Shown: positions 1 through 9,900, numbered from the stretch's first letter. The stretch is 64,000 nt of DNA from Microcoleus vaginatus HSN003 (GCF_022701255.1 NZ_CP031705.1:4588001-4652000); one strand, 5' to 3'. A program made the numbers and translations. Notes: generated by a model from the letters alone, not told the origin.

Positions 1-546
1 TGTTGCCTAACGGCGGTGGTATTCTCAGTCAAAATATCACAAATTCGCACTTTTAGGAGAGTTTTTCTTATTTTCGGCTGTAGGGGTGGGTTTCAATTTA
101 AAGTATTACACGCAGCTAAAATGATATATAAACCTGCACCCCGCTTCAAATAAACCCACTCCTAAATACAGATCACTTAGCCGTATTTTCTAGTTTGCTG
201 TGTAGCCAAGGGCGATCGCAGCTCAACTGCAAACAGGCAAGCTGAAATGTTTAGCGGTGCGAACCTATGAAATTTTGTACTGCGTTCATTAGTAATATAC
301 GCTGACTCTCTAATTTTGGATCTGTGCAGTCAGAAATTATTTTTCAACTTTAATCTTAAAGCCTGCCAAGGCCGGCTTTGTCTGTGTAGCGGCGGCCTCT
401 ATCGCTCAATATAAAGTGGAGTATAAATGCGGAATTGGCATAATAAGTTAGTTGAACAGTCGTTTTCAGACGACTTAAGCTTTCAGGCAGGGGTTTAAAT
501 CCCTGCCTGAATCGGAGTTTCACGTTTGATCTCTTCCCCTGCTTTT
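1..546. other. intergenic region, no gene recognised
   Basis: This stretch precedes the end of the minus-strand ABC permease. I see no convincing coding frame or RNA gene in it. The only clear structure is a stem-loop at 482-511. An HIP1-like octamer variant lies near 211. The left edge may hold the flank of a gene outside the window. Confidence 0.5.
482..511. repeat. stem-loop downstream of ABC permease gene
   Basis: The arms ttcaggcaggg (482-492) and ccctgcctgaa (501-511) pair perfectly over 11 bp around an 8-nt loop. It lies 36 nt beyond the stop codon of the minus-strand permease gene, so it could end that transcript. There is no T-run after it on the minus strand, so a dispersed REP-like palindrome is equally likely. 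Confidence 0.5.
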
Positions 547-2211
547 TCAAACTTTCAGCAGTGCTTTAGAAGCTGATTCCCCTGCGAGTTTGAGTTGCGA
601 TCGCAATTTGAGGTTCAACAACAGCAAGACAGTCCACTGACTCAGTATGGAGAGCAAAATCGTATTTTCTGACGCTGGGACAGACCACAAAGGCCAAAAC
701 CCACTAAATGTTAAAGACAACCAGAGAATAGGAGCTTTTTGTGGGGTTAGCAAAAGCAGAGATAAAATCAGAGGCGGTAACGAAATAGCGCCACCGACTG
801 TGCAGGCGGCCAAAATTTCCTGATTTCGGGTTTTGGTAAATAGGAATAGTTGGGTGATGGCTGCGTAAATGAGGAGCAGATTCAGGCAGCAAATTACCCC
901 CCAAAATTCGTTGATATCAGGTTTTTCTAACAGCGCCCAAGGTGTTAAAATTATTACTGAGCTGAGGAAATTGAGCGCGATCGCAACTACAGCCGGACTT
1001 TTATCGCTCCAAATTAAATCGAGTATTGGGTAGCGTCGCCACAGCTTCTGATTGCTGGGAACAATTTGTTTCCGATACCTCGCCCAATCGTACAAAGATT
1101 GTCTGTCAGATGTTAAAGCTGCAATTAAAGCTAAGAACATCACCAAATTCAAGAGCAGTAAAATGGGGAAATTACTGTCTACTGGGGGGTTTGATTGGAG
1201 TGCAAACCCTAAAAATATTACCTGACAGCAGATAACTAGCAAATAACTTTGCCGCTTGCTCAAAACTGTAGCGCTGGGATTGGGAAAGCGACGCTGCCAT
1301 CCCTGCCACATCCAGTAGGTTCCTGTACCACAAACCAAGAGAGACAAAACAAGGCCACTCGCAATATTTGTACCCACTGGCGAGTAAAACCATTGCAACT
1401 TGTCTAAGTTTTCAACTAACGAATCGAAATCACCTTTATCAACTAGAAAAAGCTGATATCTCAGCATAGCAAGGGGAGACAAAAAATGTAACACATCCAA
1501 AGCAGTTCGCGTGAGCGGGAGCCAAGAAATCCCAAACACAACAAAAACCGTAGCGCTAGCCAACCAAGGTTGAAGTCCTCCCAACCAACTGGTTGTCAAT
1601 CCAAATAGCATCGCAGTGCTGTAAAACAAAGCACAGCTAGCTGCAACTGCTATGTAGAAACATAAAATTTCATTCAGGGGTATTTGAGCAGCTAATCCAG
1701 CGTACAAATGCAGCGGTACTGTCAGAATTGCTGCTAGATACAGTAAAATTGGGACGCCGAGAATTTTGCCCAGAAAAATTGTTTTAGCAGACTGGGGACT
1801 GAGGCGAATAAAGTTGAGCGTCCCGCGGCGTTCCTCCTTGTCTAAGTCGCTGACAAGCATATAAGTCCCTGCTACTAATAAAGCTAAGACGCTCAATATG
1901 CTCAGCCAAATGAATATCTCTAGCCACCACTCCCGCCAGTCAATGGCTAAGTTGCCCAAGGCATCTCTGACGCACCCCTTAGAGGAATTGGCAGTCTCTA
2001 AAGCGCAAAATCTGTTATAGATGGGGTAAGTCTGATTCCAATTAGGAGGGGTAACGGGTATCTGGGCGCTGTAATACATGAATAGCAGCAGTTGACCGCT
2101 TAGGGAAAAAGCCGAGGCGATCGCCATATTGCCAGTATTCAAGCGACCTTTGATTTCTCGAAATAACTGGGGATTCCAGTTGCCTATTTTGTCGAGTAAG
2201 CGGAGTGTCAT
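547..2211 (-). CDS. ABC-2 type transporter permease
   Basis: This 554-residue integral membrane protein has roughly ten or more hydrophobic segments. They include a pair near residues 100-200 flanking the cytoplasmic stretch SDLDKEERRGTLNFIRLSP, which is the usual signature of ABC-2 permeases (ERR.GT...L..SP). It probably forms the membrane channel of an exporter powered by the ATPase encoded just upstream (2289-3242, same strand, 77-nt gap). The order ATPase then permease implies one transcript. It is longer than simple ABC-2 permeases, about 250-300 residues, and looks like a two-half cyanobacterial version. The substrate cannot be told from sequence. Confidence 0.85.
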   Translation of the reverse strand: MTLRLLDKIGNWNPQLFREIKGRLNTGNMAIASAFSLSGQLLLFMYYSAQIPVTPPNWNQTYPIYNRFCALETANSSKGCVRDALGNLAIDWREWWLEIFIWLSILSVLALLVAGTYMLVSDLDKEERRGTLNFIRLSPQSAKTIFLGKILGVPILLYLAAILTVPLHLYAGLAAQIPLNEILCFYIAVAASCALFYSTAMLFGLTTSWLGGLQPWLASATVFVVFGISWLPLTRTALDVLHFLSPLAMLRYQLFLVDKGDFDSLVENLDKLQWFYSPVGTNIASGLVLSLLVCGTGTYWMWQGWQRRFPNPSATVLSKRQSYLLVICCQVIFLGFALQSNPPVDSNFPILLLLNLVMFLALIAALTSDRQSLYDWARYRKQIVPSNQKLWRRYPILDLIWSDKSPAVVAIALNFLSSVIILTPWALLEKPDINEFWGVICCLNLLLIYAAITQLFLFTKTRNQEILAACTVGGAISLPPLILSLLLLTPQKAPILWLSLTFSGFWPLWSVPASENTILLSILSQWTVLLLLNLKLRSQLKLAGESASKALLKV

Positions 2212-2288
2212 TGGTTATTGGTGATTAGGAATGGGTGATGAGTTAGTTATAACTCACGGTTCATCTTGGTAACGGGGGAAAAAGCAAA

Positions 2289-3242
2289 TTAGGATGCTTG
2301 CTGGTGTCCCATCTTGAGGAAGATGGTTTCTAAGTCTTCTTGAGTGCAGTGGAATTCGGTTAGGGGAATGTTGGCGGCGACGAGTTCCCGTAATAAATTT
2401 GCGGCATCTTCCGGGCTTCCTGAAAAATCAACGCACACCTGTTGAGTTTCCCGGATAATTGCCCAATTTTCCACCCAAGGAAAGTTTTTTAATGCCGATG
2501 TTAGCGCTTCTAATTTATTTCCTAAAACCGACATGAAAATTTGCTGGCGGCTGAGGCGTTTGTAAAGTTCTTGTAACGGTGCGCTTTCGACCAGATATCC
2601 GAGTTCCATGATACCAACCCAGGTACAAAGTTCGGCTAAGTCGCTGAGAACGTGAGATGATATGACTACGGTCATGCCGGCTTCTTGCAAAACTTTGATA
2701 ATTTCGCGGAACTGCATTCGGGCGATCGGATCTAAGCCAGAAACGGGTTCGTCTAACAACAACAATAGCGGTTCGTGGATAATAGTTCTCCCCAAACTCA
2801 GGCGCTGTTTCATTCCCCGCGACAGGGTGGAAATTAAGCTGTTGCGCTTGTTGGTTAGTTGCACGAGTTCTAACACGGAGTTGATTCGCTCTCGGCGGCG
2901 CGGTTGCTGGAGGTTGTAGAGTCGGGCAAAATAGTCTAAATAATCCCAAACAGTCAAGTCGTCGTAGAGGGGAAAGTCGTCGGGAAGAAAGCCGATGCGC
3001 TGTTTGAGAATTGGGTGCGATCGATCGCGCAATAACCTATCCCCATTGATGTAAATTTCCCCTATAGTCGGTTCCTCAGCCGCCGCCAGCATTCGCAGCA
3101 AGGTAGTTTTGCCGGCACCGTTGGGGCCGATCAGTCCGCATACTTCGCCTGCTGCTACTTGCAAATCGATGTCATTGACGGCTATATGGCGATCGAATTG
3201 TTTCGTGAGTCCGCGAGTTTCTATTGCTAGTTGTTTTGCCAT
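2289..3242 (-). CDS. ABC transporter ATP-binding protein
   Basis: This 317-residue nucleotide-binding subunit has the Walker A motif GPNGAGKT at residues 39-46, the signature LSRGMKQRLSL, the Walker B stretch LLLLLDEP and the switch histidine in SSHVL. The order and spacing are those of the CcmA/NatA-type ATPases that work with ABC-2 permeases. About 90 C-terminal residues after the ATPase core form the accessory domain usual in this class. It is the first gene of a two-gene unit with the permease at 547-2211 and presumably drives export of an unidentified substrate at the cytoplasmic membrane. The start codon is the first ATG after a stop-rich region and is well placed before the conserved N-terminus. 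Confidence 0.92.
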   Translation of the reverse strand: MAKQLAIETRGLTKQFDRHIAVNDIDLQVAAGEVCGLIGPNGAGKTTLLRMLAAAEEPTIGEIYINGDRLLRDRSHPILKQRIGFLPDDFPLYDDLTVWDYLDYFARLYNLQQPRRRERINSVLELVQLTNKRNSLISTLSRGMKQRLSLGRTIIHEPLLLLLDEPVSGLDPIARMQFREIIKVLQEAGMTVVISSHVLSDLAELCTWVGIMELGYLVESAPLQELYKRLSRQQIFMSVLGNKLEALTSALKNFPWVENWAIIRETQQVCVDFSGSPEDAANLLRELVAANIPLTEFHCTQEDLETIFLKMGHQQAS

Positions 3243-3423
3243 GTTTGGAGGGTGAATGAATTTTTATTGGTGCATTCCTGGCATGGAAATAGAAGTCTAC
3301 AACTAGCCTAGCCCGTTCTTCAATGAATTGTCAGCCCCGTTCTGAAATTAAAAACTCAAACGCTTTTATATCTGCTATGCCCGCAGCCCACGAGCATCTA
3401 ATTTACCTGAGAAAGGCTATATA

Positions 3424-5154
3424 TCAAGTCTGCACAGAAAATTCCTCTGGATCGATATTCCAATTTACCCAGCGAATTGCCTCCCTAGCTGAGTTCAGGT
3501 TAGGTGGAACTCTCAAAGCGTGAATGAATCCCGTACTCGGACAAGTCATTTTTAACAAATAAATCGGCTCGTCCCTAGGGTGATCTATTTTTAATAGTGC
3601 ATATTCCTGCCAACTATGTATTTGTTTTGCTTCCAACTCTTGACAAATGCGATCGTAACCAATTCCTTGAATTAACACTCGCCGAAGTTCGGCATTATCT
3701 TCTGATAACAGCCATTGGGATTGCCATTGGTTCGGGTGTAGTTGACAGTATTTTTCAGGCAATCTGACGCCATGATAATAGTAAGAATTCCATCCATCCG
3801 CAAACTCAATAGCAGGTTCTCCTTCAGCGTGCAAGCGGTTTTGACTGTCAAAGCGCAGGTGGCGCGGGCGATCGCACACAAAGCAAAACGTTTCCAAGGG
3901 AAATATAAAACCGCAATGCTCGAAAAGCAGGTTTTGGCAGCGAAGTATTTCTTGTGTCTTTTGGGAAAGATTGACGCCTAATGAATAGATATACAATTGA
4001 GTCAAATAGATTTCTTTAAACAAAGTCCTGGGGGTTATAGGGAATTGCACCAGGTCTAAAAAATGACTGGGAATAACATTCCCCGTTCGTTCCGATGGCT
4101 TATATTCGTAAAACAATTCGACCATTAGCGAACTCAGTGTCGTGTCTGCTTCGCGTTCGATTGTCATTCGATCGAGCTCATACTTCCACACGGCCGGACT
4201 TGCAAAGTCTCTCACAATCGATGGGAACATGGACATCCATTTCCCGTCCAGCTTTTTCCCCAATCTATTCCTGTGCCATTCGTCTGAGCAGTTTGGTGAA
4301 TGGTCGCCTTTTGGCAAGTTGAAGATTTGGAGAAAAGCGTCGCGGGGACTGCTGCAAACAATAACTTCGGGTTCTTCTAGGCCAATAGCTGCATAGGCAA
4401 CTTTGACTGCTTCTGTGGCTTTTTGAGCATCAATTGGTCTAGTCGAGAGAGTAAGACGTTTCTGTGCGAGTTCGCCTAACACGCTGATATTGGTAATTCG
4501 AGTGTTGTTGAGAATATCCAGTATTGTCAGATTGGTGAGCTTACGCAAAGCGTTGATGTCGGTAATTGGATTCCTGCTGAGATCCAGCCTTGTCAGATTG
4601 GTAAGCGAGCCGAGAGAGCTGAGGTCGGTAATTTCATTGCTGAGGAGATCCAGCCTTGTCAGATTGGTAAGCGAGCCGAGAGAGCTGATGTCGGTAATTT
4701 GATTGAGGTTAAGATTCAGGCTTGTCAGATTGGTGAGCGAGCCGAGGGAGCTGATGTCGATAATTCTATTGTAGCTGAGATCCAGTGTTGTCAGATTGGT
4801 GAGCGAGCCGAGGAAGCTGATGTCGGTAATTTGATTGTAGCTGAGATTCAGGCGTGTCAGATTGGTGAGCGAGCCGAGAGAGCTGATGTCGGTAATTTTA
4901 TTGTTTTCGAAATTTAGGGTGGTCAGATTGGTGAGCCAGCCGAGGAAGCTGATGTCGGTAATGTGATTGTAGCTGAGAGCCAGTTCTGTCATGCTTGAAA
5001 GTATCTGCTCCGCTTCTTGTGCGTCATCAGTGCCAGCCTTTTTTAACAACAATTTAACTGTGTGCCTTGCCTCTTCTGAAAGACTGTCAATATGCCTGCA
5101 CCAGTCGGCAAAGCTGCTAAAACTCATTGGCTCGTTGGGTTGTTTTTCTGACAT
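3424..5154 (-). CDS. leucine-rich-repeat protein with DUF6745-like C-terminal domain
   Basis: The protein has 576 residues when started at the ATG at 5154, which has a GGAG element 7 nt upstream. A longer frame to 5190 exists but runs into a gcatggg repeat. After about 57 N-terminal residues come eight 22-residue leucine-rich repeats (residues about 58-234) of the internalin-like form L.L..N.ITDIS.LGSLTNLT. The rest, about 340 residues, ends with features I recognise from DUF6745: RPRHLRFDSQNRLH, then EPAIEFADGWNSYYYHGV, then DNAELRR, then PPNLNSAREAIRWV near the end. There is no signal peptide or membrane segment, so it is probably cytoplasmic. The LRRs suggest protein binding. The biochemical role of the C-terminal domain is unknown to me. 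It stands alone on the minus strand. Confidence 0.8.
   Translation of the reverse strand: MSEKQPNEPMSFSSFADWCRHIDSLSEEARHTVKLLLKKAGTDDAQEAEQILSSMTELALSYNHITDISFLGWLTNLTTLNFENNKITDISSLGSLTNLTRLNLSYNQITDISFLGSLTNLTTLDLSYNRIIDISSLGSLTNLTSLNLNLNQITDISSLGSLTNLTRLDLLSNEITDLSSLGSLTNLTRLDLSRNPITDINALRKLTNLTILDILNNTRITNISVLGELAQKRLTLSTRPIDAQKATEAVKVAYAAIGLEEPEVIVCSSPRDAFLQIFNLPKGDHSPNCSDEWHRNRLGKKLDGKWMSMFPSIVRDFASPAVWKYELDRMTIEREADTTLSSLMVELFYEYKPSERTGNVIPSHFLDLVQFPITPRTLFKEIYLTQLYIYSLGVNLSQKTQEILRCQNLLFEHCGFIFPLETFCFVCDRPRHLRFDSQNRLHAEGEPAIEFADGWNSYYYHGVRLPEKYCQLHPNQWQSQWLLSEDNAELRRVLIQGIGYDRICQELEAKQIHSWQEYALLKIDHPRDEPIYLLKMTCPSTGFIHALRVPPNLNSAREAIRWVNWNIDPEEFSVQT
4453..4983 (-). repeat. 66-bp tandem repeats coding the LRRs
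   Basis: The LRR coding stretch consists of eight 66-bp units. Several are almost identical in DNA, for example the repeated phrase cttgtcagattggtaagcga at 4593 and 4659. Near-identity at the nucleotide level means recent duplication or gene conversion, and repeat number may vary between strains. Confidence 0.8.
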
Positions 5155-5162
5155 AAAACACT

Positions 5163-5225
5163 CCGAGATGGGTAATGGGGCATGGGGCATGGGGCATGGA
5201 TAATGGAAGACTGTTGACTGTTGAC
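5163..5225. repeat. short tandem repeats between genes
   Basis: Copies of ggggcat (three at about 5177-5199) are followed by copies of tgttgac (5212-5224). They sit in the spacer before the LRR gene. They belong to the short tandem heptamer repeats common between cyanobacterial genes. Confidence 0.6.
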
Positions 5226-5271
5226 TATTACCAATCGCCCTTGCGTACCTTCTGTTACTGAATTAAGTCTA

Positions 5272-6312
5272 CTATTTCAAATCTTCCAGCTTAATCCGAG
5301 GATCGACAGCTTTGAGCAGCAAATCTGCCAACAAATTCCCTACAATCAACATGGTCGCACCCATCATCAAACTTGCCATTACTAAATACAAATCTTGATT
5401 GTTCACCGCATCCAGAGTCAGCTTTCCCAAACCCGGCCAATTAAAGAAATATTCGGCAATAAACGCACCGCTCAACAAACTAGCAAACTCAAAACCCAAC
5501 AGCGTAATCAACGGATTAACAGCATTCCGCAAAGCATGAATGTAAATTACTCGATCGTCCGGCAAACCTTTCGCCCGTGCTGTTCGGATATAATCTTGAC
5601 GCAACACATCCAAAAATTGTCCGCGCATCAATCTTTGCAAACCCGCAAAACCAGTAAGGCTGAGGGCGACAGTTGGCAAAATTAAGTGCCAGCCGTAATC
5701 GAGGATTTGACCCCACCAAGGTAAGTCTGCGTGGTCAATGCTTGTCATTCCTCCGACGGGAAACAGAGGCGAAGTATTCTGAGCAAAAAATAGCAGCAGC
5801 AACGCTGTGATAAAGCTCGGAAATCCTTGTCCCGTGTAGCTGACTACTTGCAGAACTCGATCGACTGTGCGGTTTTGATTGACGGCGGCGACAATTCCCA
5901 AGGGAATCGCGATCGCCCAAGTTACAATCAAAGATGCGATCGCCATCAATAACGTCGCCGGTACCCGTTCCCACAGCAGCGAAGCTACGGATCGCTGATA
6001 CACAAAACTCGTGCCAAAATTCCCCCGCGTCACAATTTGTTGCAGCCACAGCCAATACTGCACAATCGCTGGTTTATCTAAGCCGAACTGCTGTTCGAGT
6101 TGCTTGAGTGTCTCCGGCGAAATCTTCGGATTTTGGCTCAAAGTATCCAAGTAATTTCCCGGTGCTAGCTCAATAATTGCAAAACAAAGCATCGATGCCA
6201 AAAATAGGGTTAAAAGTGCCTGCAACAGTCGCTTGACAACATAAGTAAATGTCTCGCCACCAAACAGAGAATTCAACATCCGCCAATTTCGATTTAACTT
6301 AAGAGAAGTCAT
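5272..6312 (-). CDS. ABC transporter permease, DppB/OppB type
   Basis: This 346-residue inner-membrane permease belongs to the dipeptide/oligopeptide/nickel importer family. The N-terminus YVVKRLLQALLTLFLASMLCF is the family's first helix. The EAA-type loop appears as RTARAKGLPDDRVIYIHALRNAVNPLIT, followed by the final helices and a C-terminal AVDPRIKLED typical of the family. Five or six membrane segments are visible. No periplasmic binding protein, second permease or ATPase lies nearby. In cyanobacteria the components of this importer type are often scattered, so its partners are probably elsewhere. The start at 6312 gives a 30-residue cytoplasmic leader before the first helix; a later start at the Met before LNSLFGG is possible. 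Confidence 0.88.
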   Translation of the reverse strand: MTSLKLNRNWRMLNSLFGGETFTYVVKRLLQALLTLFLASMLCFAIIELAPGNYLDTLSQNPKISPETLKQLEQQFGLDKPAIVQYWLWLQQIVTRGNFGTSFVYQRSVASLLWERVPATLLMAIASLIVTWAIAIPLGIVAAVNQNRTVDRVLQVVSYTGQGFPSFITALLLLFFAQNTSPLFPVGGMTSIDHADLPWWGQILDYGWHLILPTVALSLTGFAGLQRLMRGQFLDVLRQDYIRTARAKGLPDDRVIYIHALRNAVNPLITLLGFEFASLLSGAFIAEYFFNWPGLGKLTLDAVNNQDLYLVMASLMMGATMLIVGNLLADLLLKAVDPRIKLEDLK

Positions 6313-6316
6313 ACAA

Positions 6317-6351
6317 TTTTAGATTTTAGATTTTAGATTTTAGATTTTAGA
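6317..6351. repeat. heptamer tandem repeat (TTTTAGA)5
   Basis: Five perfect direct copies of ttttaga lie just upstream of the DppB-type permease gene. This is the short tandem repeat class seen between cyanobacterial genes. A related (ATCTAAA)n run is found at 45306-45344 and 51855-51878. Confidence 0.85.
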
Positions 6352-6543
6352 ATTGTGAATGATATTAATTCCCGTTGCATCGGAATGATTTAACCGGTCT
6401 TGACGCAGATCTCACAGAGGAAGAGAAGAGAGAGATGAATAATTCCGATGCAAAGGTCAAGGATATTATTTGTCAGTAGTTTTTACTCAGCAGTCAACAG
6501 TCAACTGTCAACAGTCAACTGTTAACAGTCAACTGTTAACTAA

Positions 6544-7056
6544 CTAATACTCCACTAGCGTAACAATTGGCACATCCGGCAATTTCTGCCTGCCGCCCAA
6601 AGCCTGCAATTCAATGATAAAAGCAAAACCGACAAGCTGGCAGCCAGCTTGTTCCAACAATTTAGCCGTCGCCGCCGCTGTTCCGCCAGTGGCTATTAAA
6701 TCGTCCACAACCAGCACCCGGCTGCCGGATGCCATCGCATCTTGGTGCATCTCCAGTCGATCGACACCATACTCCAACTCGTACTCAGCAAAATGAACCG
6801 CACCGGGCAGTTTCCCCGGTTTGCGGACAGGAATAAAGCCTATTCCCATTTTATAAGCCAAAGGCGCGCCAAAGATGAAGCCTCGGGATTCCATGCCCAC
6901 CACATAGTCAACAGACATTGCAGAGCATTTTTCGGCTAAGCTGTCAATGGTGTAGCTGAGCCCTTGCGGGTCGCGCAGCAAAGTTGTAATGTCTCGAAAC
7001 ATAATTCCCGGCTTGGGGAAATCAGGAATGTCGCGAATCAGAGATTTGAGATCCAT
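6544..7056 (-). CDS. apt: adenine phosphoribosyltransferase
   Basis: This 170-residue cytoplasmic enzyme converts adenine and PRPP to AMP and pyrophosphate in purine salvage. The PRPP-binding motif [14 protein letters not shown] is at residues 114-127. The N-terminal [27 protein letters not shown] and VRKPGKLP segments match the family along its whole length, and the size is typical. The gene is monocistronic and divergent from the aminotransferase gene at 7294, with an AT-rich 237-nt spacer holding both promoters. Confidence 0.97.
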   Translation of the reverse strand: MDLKSLIRDIPDFPKPGIMFRDITTLLRDPQGLSYTIDSLAEKCSAMSVDYVVGMESRGFIFGAPLAYKMGIGFIPVRKPGKLPGAVHFAEYELEYGVDRLEMHQDAMASGSRVLVVDDLIATGGTAAATAKLLEQAGCQLVGFAFIIELQALGGRQKLPDVPIVTLVEY

Positions 7057-7293
7057 AAGCTTGCAGATCGGCGTTGAGGGTAACGAGGCATCAAAAATGG
7101 TACAATAATAACGTCTAAATTTAAAAATTTAAAAATAAAAATTAAAACTAAGAGCTTCTTTAATTTTTATTCTTTAATTGCTTAATCCTTTACGTACTAT
7201 GTAAACAAATGTCATAATTCCCTAACAACAGGGTTGAATATCAACATTTGTCACCCTAAGATATAAAGTCAAAAATCTAATATCTAAAATCCA

Positions 7294-8460
7294 ATGATTA
7301 AGTTGGCAGCACGAGTGGGTGAGGTTCCTCCTTCCATAACCTTGGCGATCGCCGCTAAGGCTAAAGCCATGAAGGCCGAAGGGATTGATGTCTGTAGTTT
7401 GAGTACGGGAGAACCCGACTTTGATACGCCCGAACACGTTAAAGCAGCGGCAAAACAAGCTTTAGACGAGGGGAAGACTAAGTACGGCGCTGTGGCTGGG
7501 GAACCGCAGTTAAAAGCTGCGATCGCCCGCAAACTCCAATCCGACAACAATCTCAACTATCAACCAGAAAATATCATTGTCACCAACGGCGGCAAGCATT
7601 CGCTCTACAATCTGATGATGGCTCTGATCGAGCCTGGAGAGGAAGTAATTATTCCGGCTCCCTACTGGCTGAGCTACCCCGAAATGGTGAAACTCGCTAG
7701 CGGCAAGCCAGTAATTGTACAGACTGATGCTTCTACAGCATATAAAATTACACCGGAACAACTGAGTCGAGCGATTACTCCCAAAACCAAGTTATTTGTA
7801 CTGAATTCGCCTTCTAACCCGACGGGAATGGTGTACACTCCGGCGGAAATCAAAGCATTGGCTGAGGTGATAGTCGATCGAGATATTTTAGTCGTTTCTG
7901 ACGAAATTTACGAAAAAATTATATATGACGGCGCCCAACACGTCAGCATCGGTTCCCTGGGCAAAGAAATCTTCGATCGCACTCTCATCAGCAGCGGTTT
8001 TGCTAAAGCTTACTCGATGACAGGCTGGCGAGTCGGTTATTTGGCCGGGCCGAGCGAATTAATTAAAGCCACCGGCACCATTCAAGGTCACAGTACCTCA
8101 AATGTGTGTACTTTTGCACAGTACGGCGCGATCGCAGCTTTGGAAAGCAGCCAAGAGTCTGTCGAAAAAATGCGTCTGGCTTTTGCCGAAAGGCGTCAGG
8201 TAATATTTGAATTACTCGATGCAGTCCCCGGAATTAGCTGTATTAAACCAGACGGTGCTTTCTATATGTTTGTCAACATCAGCAAGACTGGAATGAATTC
8301 TCTGGAATTTTGCGACGCTTTCTTAAAACAGCAGCAAGTAGCCGTTATTCCGGGGATTGCTTTTGGGGCAGACGACCACATTCGCTTGTCTTACGCCACC
8401 GATTTAGGCACCATTAAAAAAGCCGTAGAAAGGCTCGATAAATTTGTCCGCAGCATCTAA
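7294..8460 (+). CDS. aspC: pyridoxal-phosphate aspartate aminotransferase (class I)
   Basis: This 388-residue fold-type I aminotransferase is expected to interconvert aspartate and 2-oxoglutarate with oxaloacetate and glutamate. The Schiff-base lysine is K238 in [17 protein letters not shown]. The cofactor-contacting motifs NSPSNPTG (171-178) and SDEIYE (202-207), and the substrate-side arginine near the C-terminus (HIRLSYA), are present. It belongs to the Thermus/cyanobacterial AspC subgroup, which can also act on prephenate, so the exact substrate range is open. The start is a clear ATG directly after the divergent spacer. Confidence 0.93.
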   Translation: MIKLAARVGEVPPSITLAIAAKAKAMKAEGIDVCSLSTGEPDFDTPEHVKAAAKQALDEGKTKYGAVAGEPQLKAAIARKLQSDNNLNYQPENIIVTNGGKHSLYNLMMALIEPGEEVIIPAPYWLSYPEMVKLASGKPVIVQTDASTAYKITPEQLSRAITPKTKLFVLNSPSNPTGMVYTPAEIKALAEVIVDRDILVVSDEIYEKIIYDGAQHVSIGSLGKEIFDRTLISSGFAKAYSMTGWRVGYLAGPSELIKATGTIQGHSTSNVCTFAQYGAIAALESSQESVEKMRLAFAERRQVIFELLDAVPGISCIKPDGAFYMFVNISKTGMNSLEFCDAFLKQQQVAVIPGIAFGADDHIRLSYATDLGTIKKAVERLDKFVRSI

Positions 8461-8468
8461 AAATTAGT

Positions 8469-8655
8469 CTGTTGACTGTTGACTGTTGACTGTTGACTGT
8501 TGACTGTTGACTGTTGACTGTTGACTGTTGACTGTTGACTGTTAACGGTTGACTGTTAACGGTTAACGGTTGACTGTTAACGGTTAACTGTTCACAACTG
8601 ACAACCCACAACTGACAACTGACAACCAACAACTGACAACTGACAACCAACAACT
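8469..8655. repeat. heptamer tandem repeat array (TTGACTG / TTAACGG / ACAACTGAC)
   Basis: About ten head-to-tail copies of ctgttga (8469-8540) grade into gttaacggttgactg variants and then into acaactgacaac copies up to the sigF stop codon. The array fills almost the whole spacer between two convergent genes. The reading frame across it is an artefact of the repeat. Confidence 0.9.
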
Positions 8656-8664
8656 GACTAATAA

Positions 8665-9438
8665 CTAAAGCTGTTTAGTCATGATTTCTTTGAGCAAATC
8701 CAGCCCTTTCTTAACTCGCCGAGAAACAGTCACCGCACTGATGCCCAAGCGTTCAGCCGTTTCTTTCTGTGTCAAATCGTAGAGAAAAACAAACTCCAAT
8801 ATCTCGCGAGTCCGTTGTTCCAACATAGCCAAAGCTTGCTGTACGCGAATTTGATCCTCTTGCGCCAACTGAAAACTCCGATACTTAGTATCGGGAACCA
8901 ATTCTCCCAGACAAGTAGCCCCCTCATCTTCATCTTGCACCGGCGCGTCTAAACTCAGAAGCGATCGGTTGAGATGGGCCAACTTAATTTCTTGCCATTC
9001 TTCTAAAGAAACCTCAAGCACTGCTGCTACTTCCGCATCCGTAGGTTTGCGGTTGAACTGCACCTGCAAATCCTTGATCGCTGCTACTGATTTGCGTTCC
9101 AGGGACTGCCAGTGGCGGGGAAATCGCACAGAAGGGCTTTTGTCCCGCAGGTAGTGTTGAATTTCGCCCCGTATGTAGGGAATTGCAAAGGAGCTAAAAG
9201 CGTGTCCCTTCGCGACATCAAACCGCTCGATCGCCCTGATCAACCCAATACACCCGACTTGCAGCAAATCGTCGTAGCTTTCACCGCACTGGTTGATCCA
9301 GTGGTAAACTTCTTTTCTTACCAGTCCAATATTCTGTTTAACTAACTGATTGCGGATTTCATTCGATGCAGAAAGTTGGTACTCGCGCAACAATTGCAAA
9401 TTTTCGCTTTTTAGCTCGTTCGGCGCTGTGGTAGACAT
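8665..9438 (-). CDS. sigF: RNA polymerase sigma factor, group 3 (SigF type)
   Basis: This 257-residue alternative sigma-70-family factor has region 2 in YDDLLQVGCIGLIRAIERFD and FSSFAIPYIRGEIQHYLRD (about residues 55-100), region 3 (PTDAEVAAVLEVS) and region 4 with the helix-turn-helix TQKETAERLGISAVTVSRRVKKGL near the C-terminus. This is the layout of the SigB/SigF/WhiG type, and the cyanobacterial member is called SigF. In Synechocystis the homologue controls pilus genes and motility; carrying that over here is inference. No anti-sigma gene is adjacent. Confidence 0.9.
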   Translation of the reverse strand: MSTTAPNELKSENLQLLREYQLSASNEIRNQLVKQNIGLVRKEVYHWINQCGESYDDLLQVGCIGLIRAIERFDVAKGHAFSSFAIPYIRGEIQHYLRDKSPSVRFPRHWQSLERKSVAAIKDLQVQFNRKPTDAEVAAVLEVSLEEWQEIKLAHLNRSLLSLDAPVQDEDEGATCLGELVPDTKYRSFQLAQEDQIRVQQALAMLEQRTREILEFVFLYDLTQKETAERLGISAVTVSRRVKKGLDLLKEIMTKQL

Positions 9439-9900
9439 GGTGACATAAGGGTTGGTAGAGCAGAGGACGGAGGTTGCTTTAGATCTAGCTTCTAATATAG
9501 TCTAAAACAATTCACTTTTAGCTAGTGTAATCCTAGCACTTAATAGGTGTGATACCGGACACACCAGTTTAACTTTCGGAACGTGAACGGATTTAGCGGG
9601 ATTATCAGAAGGTTTTCGGCATAAGGCAGACTTTTACCAGGTAGAAGGCCTTCGACCGAATCCCCAATTTAACCAGGTTTTTTTAAAAATATATTATAAG
9701 CTGAAAGCGCTTTGAATACAATACTTTAATTAATAAAAAATCCCAAGTTTATAACTTGCCAATGACCACAATTTAATCATAAATTTAGTCATTAGTCAAC
9801 AGTCCTAAGTTATATTGCTCAAGACTGTTGGCTAATGAAGAGCGAGCAGTACCTTTAGGGCAAAAAACTGCTTAAGTTCGATCGATCCCGACAGCCAATT
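9439..9900. other. intergenic region between sigF and psbO
   Basis: About 460 nt upstream of sigF and downstream of psbO. I see no coding frame and no RNA gene. It is AT-rich in the middle (9680-9780) and should contain the sigF promoter, but I could not identify -35/-10 elements with confidence. Confidence 0.4.

Noticed and set aside
8414-8653. 79-codon minus-strand frame across the heptamer array
   Set aside because: It translates the repeat itself (VNSQPLTVNSQ) and overlaps the aminotransferase end; no ribosome site.
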